A stretch of 64,000 nt of DNA from an uncultured Bacteroidales bacterium (GTDB lineage: Bacteria > Bacteroidota > Bacteroidia > Bacteroidales > Muribaculaceae), in NCBI GenBank assembly GCA_902792895.1, contig CADBBK010000001.1:124001-188000 (forward strand). The letters run 5' to 3'. A program made the translations under genes and the position numbers. The notes under the pieces are model-generated. The model was not told the DNA's origin. It ran no database searches and saw only the letters and a program-made list of their open reading frames with translations. Of the stretch, positions 46,052-53,345 are shown one piece after another; positions within the stretch are counted from its first letter, which is position 1; the number at the start of each line of letters is the position of its first letter.

Positions 46052-46942
46052 TTAGTTCACGATAACGGTGCCCGGAGCCTGGGGATTGAACGTGTTCTTG
46101 ACCCAGACGGGAATGCGTTTCATCGCCACGGGGGCAATGGTGGGCGGGTAAATGACCTTGGCGCCCGCATCGCACATGGCCTGGGCCTGCTCGTAGGTCA
46201 TCTGCGGAATGACGGTGGCATCGGGATGGGTGCGCGGGTCGGCCGTCATAAAACCGTCCACATCAGTCCAAATCTCCAAGGCCTCGGCGTCGAGCAACGT
46301 GGCGAGGATGGCGGCGGTATAGTCGCTGCCACCACGCCCCAGGTTGGTAACTGCGCCCGTCGCCTTGTCACGCGAGATAAAGCCCTGAGCCACATGCACA
46401 CCTCCATCCATCGACGCGAAATCGTCCTTAACCAGCCGCTCGGTCTCTTGCCAGTCGAGCACACGCCCTGCCCCATCGGGCACAGTGCGCATGAAGTTGA
46501 GCGACAGGTGGGGCACGCCCTCCTCGAACATGCCCGTCACAATGGCCGATGACAGGATTTCGCCATGTGCAACGATGGCGTCACACACGCGCTCAATCTC
46601 ATCAACAGGCATGTGGGGATTGGTGGCAAGGGCGAGGTAATAGGGCTTGAGGCTCTCGTCGATAAAGCGGTCGATGGTGGCATGCACCTGGTCGCGCATC
46701 GACTCGATGACCACGCCGTCGATGGCCTCATGATGACGCTGGCGCGCCGCCTCGAGCGTGTCGAGGCACGAGATGTCGCGCTGCTGCGCCTGCTCGCACA
46801 TCGCCAACAACTGGTTGGTGAATCCACCCATTGCCGACACGACAACCACCACGGGCTGCTGTTCGGCATTAACTATATCCCTGAGGTTGAGCAGGCTCTC
46901 GATGCTACCGACCGAGGTCCCGCCAAATTTCATCACTTTCAT
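46052..46942 (-). CDS. Aspartate kinase, catalytic domain only
   Basis: 296 residues, against about 400-460 for usual aspartate kinases. The whole amino-acid kinase domain is present: KFGGTSVGSIE at 5-15, VVSAMGGFTNQL, GRGGSDYTAAILA, EIWTDVDGFMTADPR and a closing KVIYPPTIAPVA. The C-terminal ACT domains that bind lysine or threonine are absent, and thrC follows at once, so no frameshifted remnant is there. It should make aspartyl phosphate without ordinary end-product inhibition. Its ATG has a good Shine-Dalgarno (AGGAG, 6-7 bases upstream), rare in this window. Confidence 0.92.
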   Translation of the reverse strand: MKVMKFGGTSVGSIESLLNLRDIVNAEQQPVVVVVSAMGGFTNQLLAMCEQAQQRDISCLDTLEAARQRHHEAIDGVVIESMRDQVHATIDRFIDESLKPYYLALATNPHMPVDEIERVCDAIVAHGEILSSAIVTGMFEEGVPHLSLNFMRTVPDGAGRVLDWQETERLVKDDFASMDGGVHVAQGFISRDKATGAVTNLGRGGSDYTAAILATLLDAEALEIWTDVDGFMTADPRTHPDATVIPQMTYEQAQAMCDAGAKVIYPPTIAPVAMKRIPVWVKNTFNPQAPGTVIVN

Positions 46943-47114
46943 TGCTATCTCCTGTTGTGTTAATCTATATATATAACGTGAAAGACGGTGATTTATTAGA
47001 GGATGGATAAGAAAATCCTACAGCGACATCAATAAGGGGCAATCACAAATGGTGCAAGCAGCGGTCAGGAAGCAGTTTTTCGCCGATTTTAGACGATATC
47101 AGTGGATTTTATTG

Positions 47115-47122
47115 TATTTTTG
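47115..47122 (+). promoter_or_regulatory. -7 box just before the YqgE start
   Basis: TATTTTTG ends 5 bases before the ATG; no convincing -33. Confidence 0.5.
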
Positions 47123-47127
47123 CAACG

Positions 47128-47733
47128 ATGAATGACTTGGAACAAGACATATTCCATCTGAACGATGAGCAACCGCAGCCCAAGCGTGGCTCGCTGCTGG
47201 TGGCAAAGCCTACCGTGGGCGACTTCTTTTTCAAGCGGTCGCTGGTACTCATCGTGGACCCCGATGAGGGCGAAGGTGCAATGGGTGTGGTGGTGAATCA
47301 CTACACGGGCTACAACCTGCGCGACATCATGCCCGAAATCGAGTCGGTCGAGGAAATTCCACTGTACCTGGGCGGCCCTGTAGGCACCCAGATGCTGTTC
47401 TACATGCACACGCTGGGGCCCGACGTCATCCCCGAAGCCATCGATGTGGGCGGGGGCGTGTATTTCGGTGGCCAGTTTGACGCCATCAAGCGCTATGTCG
47501 AGCTGGGTGCGCCAGTCGATGGCCGCATCAAGTTCATCGTGGGCTACAGCGGTTGGGGCAAGGACCAGATTGCCAGCGAACTGAAGCGGCATGACTGGGC
47601 TGTGCTCAAGAGCGGCGATAAGGCCCTGCTCATGGGTGAGGGCGATGACAACGCGTGGCGTGATGCCGTGTCGCGTTTCGGCGACCGTTACCGCCTGTGG
47701 CTCAACCTGCCCAGCGATCCCTGCTGCAATTAA
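47128..47733 (+). CDS. YqgE/AlgH family protein (DUF179)
   Basis: 201 residues. The family start GSLLVAKPTVGDFFFKRSLVLIVDP is followed by GAMGVVVNHYTGYNL, YLGGPVGTQMLFYMHTLG and FIVGYSGWGKDQIASEL, all typical of DUF179. These are cytoplasmic proteins of unclear function; one was proposed as a regulator (AlgH). No in-frame start lies upstream, and the ATG is 5 bases from a -7 box, so the mRNA is predicted leaderless. First gene of a plus-strand run to 51.3 kb. Confidence 0.9.
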   Translation: MNDLEQDIFHLNDEQPQPKRGSLLVAKPTVGDFFFKRSLVLIVDPDEGEGAMGVVVNHYTGYNLRDIMPEIESVEEIPLYLGGPVGTQMLFYMHTLGPDVIPEAIDVGGGVYFGGQFDAIKRYVELGAPVDGRIKFIVGYSGWGKDQIASELKRHDWAVLKSGDKALLMGEGDDNAWRDAVSRFGDRYRLWLNLPSDPCCN

Positions 47734-47799
47734 CCTAGCCTTCACAGATGTTCCAGTCCCTCAACACTCAACAACGACAATTGATAATCAGCAACTGAT

Positions 47800-48636
47800 A
47801 TGAGTATAGTAATCGGCATCGACGCTGGCATCAGCTCCACCAAGATCATTGGCATCGAGAATGGCAAGCGCATCATGACGCCCATGTCCATCACGGGTAA
47901 CAATAACGTGGCGTCGATCTACGGCATCCTGGGTGCCTACCTGGTGGAAAGCCAGGCCTCGTACAGTGACGTCGAACATGTCATGCTCACAGGCATCGGG
48001 GCGCAAGATATTACCACGATGGTCAATGACTGCCCCTTCACTTATATTGACGAGTTCAAGGCCAATGGTATAGGAGCCAAGTTTGACACCGGACTAGACC
48101 GTTTCATCGTCGTGTCGATGGGGACGGGCACTTCGCTGGTGCGTGTCGATGGCGACGATATCAGCCACATCGGCGGCATCGGCATGGGCGGCGGTACTCT
48201 GCAAGGATTGTCACAACTCTTGCTCAACACCAGCAACATCGAAATGGTGGACGGGTTTGCCACTCTTGGTTTTCCCGACCACGTCAACCTGAGTATCATG
48301 GACGTTTCCAAAAAAGATTACGGCAGTTTGTTCAGTGAAGCCACGGCCTCGCTATTCGGCAAAGTGGCACAAAGCAACTTCATTTCGAGAGATGACATTG
48401 CTGCCGGCCTCGTCCACATGGTTCTTGAGACCATCGGTTCCTGTGCCGTGCTCTCCCAGATGAATGGCGGGTTCAAGGATTTCGTGCTCATCGGCCGTCT
48501 CACCGAACTGTATTTATGCAAAGAGGTCTTCCCGAAGCTCGAGCAACTGTATGGCGTACATTTCCACATCCCCAAGTTTGCGCCTTACTGTACAGCCCTT
48601 GGAGCCGTTCTCAGTTATCAACAAGAAACCGAATAA
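47800..48636 (+). CDS. coaW: Type II pantothenate kinase
   Basis: 278 residues. The N-terminal ATPase fold GIDAGISSTKIIGIE, VMLTGIGAQDI, and the central VVSMGTGTSLVRVDG with IGGIGMGGGTLQGLSQLLL match type II pantothenate kinases (the Staphylococcus/human-like class), not type III CoaX. It phosphorylates pantothenate, the first step of coenzyme A synthesis, and this class usually resists CoA feedback. It lies 66 bases after YqgE and 19 before the GT2 gene. Confidence 0.92.
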   Translation: MSIVIGIDAGISSTKIIGIENGKRIMTPMSITGNNNVASIYGILGAYLVESQASYSDVEHVMLTGIGAQDITTMVNDCPFTYIDEFKANGIGAKFDTGLDRFIVVSMGTGTSLVRVDGDDISHIGGIGMGGGTLQGLSQLLLNTSNIEMVDGFATLGFPDHVNLSIMDVSKKDYGSLFSEATASLFGKVAQSNFISRDDIAAGLVHMVLETIGSCAVLSQMNGGFKDFVLIGRLTELYLCKEVFPKLEQLYGVHFHIPKFAPYCTALGAVLSYQQETE

Positions 48637-48655
48637 GCCATCCGTTAAATAAGAT

Positions 48656-49777
48656 ATGGAACTGACTGTCGTCATCGTCAACTACCGCGTCAAGTACCTG
48701 CTGGAGCAGACTTTGCGCGCCGTCGAGCAAGCCATGCAGGGCATGGCGGGCGAGGTAATCGTCGTCGACAACCTGTCGGGCGATGACAGCATCGCATTCT
48801 CCCGCGAACGGCATCCCCAGGTCACCTATATCGAGAACCAGGAGAACGTGGGTTTTGCTCGCGCCAACAACCAAGCCATCATGCAAGCGCGAGGCGAGTA
48901 CACGCTCATCCTCAACCCTGACACCATCATCACTCCTGAATGCCTGCACGAGGGCATCCAGTGGATGGAAGAGCACCCGCAGTGCGGTGCCATCGGAGCC
49001 CGCATGATGGACGGCAATGGCGTGTTCCTGCCCGAAAGCAAGCGTTCCTTCCCCACGCCGTGGGTATCGTTCTGCAAAATCTTCGGGCTGTCGAAACTGT
49101 TCCCGCGCTCGCCATGGTTTGCCAAGTACCACCTGCGGTACCTGAGCGACCTGGAGCCTCAGCACATCGACATCCTGTCGGGCGCCTACATGCTGTGCCG
49201 CACCGGTGTGCTGCAGCAGTTGGGCGGCTTTGATGAGGACTTCTTCATGTATGGCGAGGATATCGACCTGAGTTACCGCATCGTCAAGGCCGGTTACCAG
49301 AACTGGTTCCTACCCACCCCGATGGTGCACTACAAGGGCGAGAGCACGCACAAGGACTCGATGCGGTATGTGCAGGTGTTCTATGACGCGATGCTCATTT
49401 TCTACCGCAAGCATTTCCCGCGATTCAACGTCATCTTCTACCCCATCGTCAAGCTGGGTGTGGTGGTGCGCGCGGGCATGGCCATGGCCCGGCGGCTGAT
49501 CAAGCGGCTGCTGCCCGCCAAGGGGCAGCCCGCCAGCGGACAGTGGCCGTGGGTCATCATCGGCAGCGATGCCGGCAATGTGTCGCGCCGAACGGGCATT
49601 GCCGAGTTCCTTACCGAAATCCCCCCGACAGGCAACTACAACGTGCTCATCGACGATGGCAGCTACACCTACAGCCAGGTGGTGTCCTACATCCGCGAGC
49701 ATAGCGACAGTGGACGTCTGGCGTTCCATATCTTTGCCGACCGACACGGCATCATCATCTCCCCCAAAATGTCATGA
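48656..49777 (+). CDS. Family 2 glycosyltransferase (rhamnosyltransferase-like)
   Basis: 373 residues. The GT-A core has VVIVNYRVKYLLEQTLRAV, VVDNLSGDDS, NVGFARANNQAI and the divalent-metal region LILNPDTII. The acceptor half shows LSGAYMLCRTGVLQQLGGFD and FMYGEDIDLSYRI, typical of WbbL-like enzymes. After about residue 290 there is an extra domain (QWPWVIIGSDAGNVSR...) of about 80 residues of unknown role. It overlaps the next gene by 4 bases (ATGA). Confidence 0.92.
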   Translation: MELTVVIVNYRVKYLLEQTLRAVEQAMQGMAGEVIVVDNLSGDDSIAFSRERHPQVTYIENQENVGFARANNQAIMQARGEYTLILNPDTIITPECLHEGIQWMEEHPQCGAIGARMMDGNGVFLPESKRSFPTPWVSFCKIFGLSKLFPRSPWFAKYHLRYLSDLEPQHIDILSGAYMLCRTGVLQQLGGFDEDFFMYGEDIDLSYRIVKAGYQNWFLPTPMVHYKGESTHKDSMRYVQVFYDAMLIFYRKHFPRFNVIFYPIVKLGVVVRAGMAMARRLIKRLLPAKGQPASGQWPWVIIGSDAGNVSRRTGIAEFLTEIPPTGNYNVLIDDGSYTYSQVVSYIREHSDSGRLAFHIFADRHGIIISPKMS

Positions 49778-50298
49778 ACCAGTTACTGAACAACGACACC
49801 ATCGCCCTGCGAGCGCTCGAGCCCACCGACCTTGACATCTTGTACAAGTGGGAGAATGATACCCGCCTGTGGGTGGTCAGCGACACCATTGCACCCTACT
49901 CACGCCAGGTCCTGTGGCAATACCTCGAGGCTTACACCGGCGATATCTACACCCAACGGCAACTGCGGTTGATTATCACCCTCAAGAGTGATGGCTCAAG
50001 TATCGGTACGGTTGATTTCCTCAACTTTGACCCCTTTAACAACCGCGCCGAGCTGGGCCTGTATATCACCAGTGAATACCGCGGCAAAGGCTATGGCCGC
50101 CAGGCGCTGGATTGCATTACCGCCTATGCCCGCGACCATATCGGCATCCGCCAACTATATGTCTATATTTCGCTCGAGAACAAGACGTGCCTGCATCTGT
50201 TTGAGAGTTACGGTTACCGCCGCGTGGGTGTTCTCGAGGCATGGGTCAAGCGCGGCAGCACTTATCAAGACGTGGCATTGCTGCAAATGAAATTATAA
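49774..50298 (+). CDS. GNAT-family N-acetyltransferase (RimJ/SpeG-like)
   Basis: 174 residues. Start LNNDTIALRALEPTDLDILYKWEND resembles RimJ/RimL and SpeG proteins. The acetyl-CoA site is YITSEYRGKGYGRQALDC, followed by LYVYISLENKTCLHLFESYGYRRVGVLE. Substrate may be a sugar amine, polyamine or protein N-terminus. Coupled to the GT2 gene by an ATGA overlap and to the acyltransferase by a 6-base gap, so a role in decorating the same glycan is plausible. Confidence 0.9.
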   Translation: MNQLLNNDTIALRALEPTDLDILYKWENDTRLWVVSDTIAPYSRQVLWQYLEAYTGDIYTQRQLRLIITLKSDGSSIGTVDFLNFDPFNNRAELGLYITSEYRGKGYGRQALDCITAYARDHIGIRQLYVYISLENKTCLHLFESYGYRRVGVLEAWVKRGSTYQDVALLQMKL

Positions 50299-50304
50299 CG
50301 GCTG

Positions 50305-51285
50305 ATGGCAAGAGACAACCGCATCGACACGCTCAAGGGCATCCTGATCGTCCTGGTCATCCTGGGGCACATCCTCATGCAGAACAACGTCAACACGTTG
50401 AATCATGCAGTGATGGGTGTCATCTATGTGTTCCACATGCCGTTGTTCATCCTCATCTCGGGCTACCTGACACGCCAGCCCAGCCAGCAGACAGCCGGCG
50501 AAATGTGGCGCGGTGTCGCCAACGTGTTCATCATCCTGGTCATCTTCCATGTGCTCAGTTGGATCATGGTCTATTTCTACCAGGGTAACGTGCTGAGAGC
50601 CATGGGCAACTTCCCCTACGGGGTGCTGTGGTATCTGCTCAGCCTCATCTACTGGCGCATTATCCTCTATTACACGCCGCGTGCACTCCACGACAGACCG
50701 GCACTCCACTTGGGCATCGCACTGGCGCTGTCGGTACTGTGCGGATTGACCCACCTGGGCAACACGCTATCTATCCAGCGGACGCTGAATTTCTACATCT
50801 TCTTCCTGCTGGGCTATTACTATCGCCAGGGCATGCTGCCCACGCGCTGGTGGCACAACAACGTGCTGCACGGCCTCGTCGCCCTGGTATCGCTGCCGCT
50901 ACTGCTGTGGCTGTTCCCTCGCTGCGGCAACTTGCTCAACGGTGCCGACCACTATGCCCTGAGTGACATCCCGCAAAAACTGCTTATCCTGGCCGCTTCC
51001 ATCTCGATGTCGCTGCTGGTATTCAACATCACACCCGACATGAAGCCCATGCGCCAAATTGGGCGCGACAGCCTGTTCTACTATGTGTATCACTACTTCA
51101 TTTTCGACTTGAGCCTAGCCCCCGTCATCAGGGGATTCCAGTGGCCCTTGACCCTGCCCTACATGCTGCTCTACTGTGCCATCACCATGGCAGTGCTCTG
51201 GTTGCTGAGCAAGAACCTGGTGTTCAGGTCACTCGCACAGCCGATGATAAAACGTCGCGACAGGTCACCGTCACGGCAGGAATGA
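50305..51285 (+). CDS. Acyltransferase family 3 membrane protein
   Basis: 326 residues with about nine or ten membrane segments. The start RIDTLKGILIVLVILGHIL carries the histidine expected of acyltransferase-3 proteins, and MPLFILISGYLTRQP follows. These enzymes O-acetylate surface polysaccharides at the inner membrane. It ends the YqgE-coaW-GT2-GNAT run and, with the GT2 enzyme, suggests a glycan-modifying module. No terminator of its own is clear apart from the shared hairpin at 51302-51331. Confidence 0.9.
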   Translation: MARDNRIDTLKGILIVLVILGHILMQNNVNTLNHAVMGVIYVFHMPLFILISGYLTRQPSQQTAGEMWRGVANVFIILVIFHVLSWIMVYFYQGNVLRAMGNFPYGVLWYLLSLIYWRIILYYTPRALHDRPALHLGIALALSVLCGLTHLGNTLSIQRTLNFYIFFLLGYYYRQGMLPTRWWHNNVLHGLVALVSLPLLLWLFPRCGNLLNGADHYALSDIPQKLLILAASISMSLLVFNITPDMKPMRQIGRDSLFYYVYHYFIFDLSLAPVIRGFQWPLTLPYMLLYCAITMAVLWLLSKNLVFRSLAQPMIKRRDRSPSRQE

Positions 51286-51289
51286 GAAA

Positions 51290-51331
51290 CAAGAAATAAA
51301 ACGAGGCTCACGGTAAAAACCGCGAGCCTCG
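51290..51331 (-). terminator. Terminator of the thioredoxin-like gene
   Basis: Minus strand: a 12-base-pair stem with one mismatch (51331-51320 with 51313-51302) followed by TTTTATTTC (51301-51293). It may also end the plus-strand acyltransferase transcript. Confidence 0.75.
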
Positions 51332-51366
51332 CTGTTGATGAGATGTACTGTAATGAACTGTTGCCG

Positions 51367-51849
51367 TTACTTGAGCGCCGCCAACGTCTTCACATCGGGG
51401 TCGACGGCCACGATGGTACCCTGGCGATCGATGAGGAACGAGTGGAATCCGTCGTCAAGGCGCCAGCGGTTGATGATGCCTTCCTGCTCATCGAGCGAGG
51501 AGGTCAGTTGGGTGGAACGGTTCAAGTCATCGATGGTGACAACGCTATTGAACACGCTGGCACTGCGATCCAAGTTGACCGACACGTGGATGAAATGCAT
51601 AGCATCATCACGCGAGATGCGGTCATAGCGCATATTGTCCAGACGTGAGTCGGCATCGGACGAGGTCCAGAAAGTGAGCAGGACATTCTCGCCCAGGTGC
51701 TGCTGCAGCGGAGACAAGCCATTGTTGCCATCCAGCACCAGCGACGGAGCCTTGTAACCGATGCGGCTGTCGGCCGGAGCCGAATAATAGGCCGAGGTCA
51801 ACAAGGTGAGCAACCCCAAAACAGCAATCGTCAATAATGTCTTATTCAT
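51367..51849 (-). CDS. Thioredoxin-like secreted protein lacking the CxxC motif
   Basis: 160 residues with a signal peptide of about 22 residues. The order GYKAPSLVLDGNNGLSPLQQHLGENVLLTFW resembles TlpA/thioredoxin proteins, but the expected WCxxC is replaced by TSSDAD. The later FLIDRQGTIVAVDP fits the fold's cis-proline strand region. Without cysteines it cannot act as a redox enzyme; it may be a binding or scaffold protein. It is convergent with the acyltransferase. Confidence 0.7.
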   Translation of the reverse strand: MNKTLLTIAVLGLLTLLTSAYYSAPADSRIGYKAPSLVLDGNNGLSPLQQHLGENVLLTFWTSSDADSRLDNMRYDRISRDDAMHFIHVSVNLDRSASVFNSVVTIDDLNRSTQLTSSLDEQEGIINRWRLDDGFHSFLIDRQGTIVAVDPDVKTLAALK

Positions 51850-51963
51850 TCATTCGTTTTATTAGTCCACGATTCATGGAACGCGGCGGGAAGCCCTCCC
51901 AGCCGGACTCCATTGTCGATTCTCGACATGCCCACCCCGCATTGCGGGAATTAATAGGGCCTG

Positions 51964-51994
51964 CAAAATTACTCAAAATAAAGTTATTAACAAG
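51964..51994 (-). promoter_or_regulatory. Promoter of the thioredoxin-like gene
   Basis: CTTG (51994-51991), 19 bases, TAATTTTG (51971-51964) on the minus strand; leader about 110 bases. Confidence 0.6.
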
Positions 51995-52268
51995 GTGATT
52001 TGCACTTTTTTTGAGTTTTTTGATGAATTTTCATTGAGTAACAAATGCCAGTCGGGTGCTGCTGCATCAAGATGAAAGCAACTTAAGTAATTATATATGA
52101 GTTGATTAATCGAACCTTGCTCAACTATTGGAACCGTTAGCCAGTCTTTAGAAGGGAAAGCACCAGCAAACGGGATTCGGGAGCGATTAAATGTTGCACA
52201 GATGTTACAATCTGATTGGGGCAACGAAAAAAAACAGCATTTTGGGGTTGATTCTCGACAAAAACGAG

Positions 52269-52276
52269 TAATTTTG
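52269..52276 (+). promoter_or_regulatory. -7 box of the lipoprotein at 52307
   Basis: TAATTTTG with GTTG 18 bases upstream; ATG 30 bases later. Confidence 0.55.
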
Positions 52277-52306
52277 CCGAAAATTAACTACAGCATCAAC
52301 TTACAA

Positions 52307-52789
52307 ATGAAATCATTGCACAAAACAGCCCTTTTAATGGCAACTCTGCTGCTGTCACTAGCGGTTTTTACATCGTGTGACTGGGATAACAGTCCCGAGC
52401 CCGAACACCCGACGATGGTGACCTATCAGATATCTGCCGATTACACCGAATATGTCGGCCCAGACCAGTTACTGCTGGACATCCAGACATGGGTCGAGGA
52501 GAACAAAACAGGCTATGCAGCCAATGCAAATTACTCCACTGGCGCAGCGTCGGAATTCGTCAAACAAGATCAGGAAGCCGCAAAGGTGATGGATTCCTTC
52601 ACTGTAAAATTCAAGAACTACCTCGAGACCACCGTCAAGGCTGCGCTTGCAGCAGGCACTTACGGCAGCAATCCTGTGGTCAAAGCCACGTTCTACACCT
52701 ACACCTATCGCGAGCAGGGCGAGGAACGCTCGGTAAAGACTGCCATAGTCAACTTTGCCTATCCCGACAACGGTTCGACTGACCAGTAA
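52307..52789 (+). CDS. Lipoprotein of unknown function
   Basis: 160 residues from ATG 52307; the frame is open upstream but lies before the promoter. Lipobox FTSC gives Cys near residue 24. The mature part TYQISADYTEYVGPDQLLLDIQTWVEENK is followed by a helical segment and a beta-rich end (KATFYTYTYREQGEERSVKTAIV). No domain is recognised. A hairpin separates it from the DUF695 gene 96 bases downstream. Confidence 0.75.
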   Translation: MKSLHKTALLMATLLLSLAVFTSCDWDNSPEPEHPTMVTYQISADYTEYVGPDQLLLDIQTWVEENKTGYAANANYSTGAASEFVKQDQEAAKVMDSFTVKFKNYLETTVKAALAAGTYGSNPVVKATFYTYTYREQGEERSVKTAIVNFAYPDNGSTDQ

Positions 52790-52814
52790 TCCGCCCCCTC
52801 ATGTAAACCATCAC

Positions 52815-52854
52815 GACAAGTGCAACGCGCTCATCAGCAGCCGGTGCACTTGTC
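52815..52854 (+). terminator. Hairpin between the lipoprotein and DUF695 genes
   Basis: A perfect 10-base-pair stem (52815-52824 with 52845-52854) over a 20-base loop, without a T run. Confidence 0.5.
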
Positions 52855-52885
52855 TGCTTAATAACCGATTAATCAATAAGACACA

Positions 52886-53335
52886 ATGGCAAAACTCAGA
52901 ATCAGCGATGACTGGTGGACCGCCCCTGCCGAGGGCGACAGCGGCAACCTTATCCTGGTGACTGGCCGCCGCTCGATGGACAACGTCATCGAGAGCGGAC
53001 TGTACCGCTACCGCGTGGAGGTGACATGGCGCTACGAGGGCGACGACAAGGCGTTGCCCGTGTATGCCGACAGCAAGGTGATGGAAGAGGTCACCGATGC
53101 CCTGAACGACAGCTTTGACCGCGACCCGGTGGCCGTGCTCACGGGCATCTACACTGGAGACGGTGAGCGCAACTGGGTTTTCTATACCCGCAGCCTGCAC
53201 ATCTTCCAGCGCAAGTTCAACGAGGTGATGGCCCCCTTCCCCGCCCTGCCGCTGGAGTTTGCCGCCGAGGAAGACCCCGACTGGCAGGAATATCGCGAGA
53301 TGTGCCAGTGCGAGGTTGCCCAGGGCGAAGAATAA
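52886..53335 (+). CDS. DUF695 domain protein
   Basis: 149 residues, no signal peptide. The pattern (SGLYRYRVEVTWRYE, LTGIYTGDGERNWVFYTRS, PLEFAAEEDPDWQEYREM) fits DUF695, which is found alone or joined to other domains in many bacteria. Function is unknown. It is convergent with the RPAGAFY-family gene, 10 bases away, and no terminator is visible between them. Confidence 0.8.
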   Translation: MAKLRISDDWWTAPAEGDSGNLILVTGRRSMDNVIESGLYRYRVEVTWRYEGDDKALPVYADSKVMEEVTDALNDSFDRDPVAVLTGIYTGDGERNWVFYTRSLHIFQRKFNEVMAPFPALPLEFAAEEDPDWQEYREMCQCEVAQGEE

Positions 53336-53345
53336 TCCAAGTCGT

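Larger units (their letters stand above)
51850..52306. other. Divergent spacer, no gene seen
   Basis: 457 bases between divergent genes. It holds a minus-strand promoter (51994-51964), a short GC palindrome near 51936-51950, and a plus-strand -7 box at 52269-52276. An 83-codon minus frame at 51973-52224 has no start signal or recognisable content. Confidence 0.6.

Noticed and set aside
51973-52224. 83-codon minus-strand frame in the 51.9-52.3 kb spacer
   Set aside because: No start signal, no signal peptide or domain, and it overlaps a better-supported promoter.
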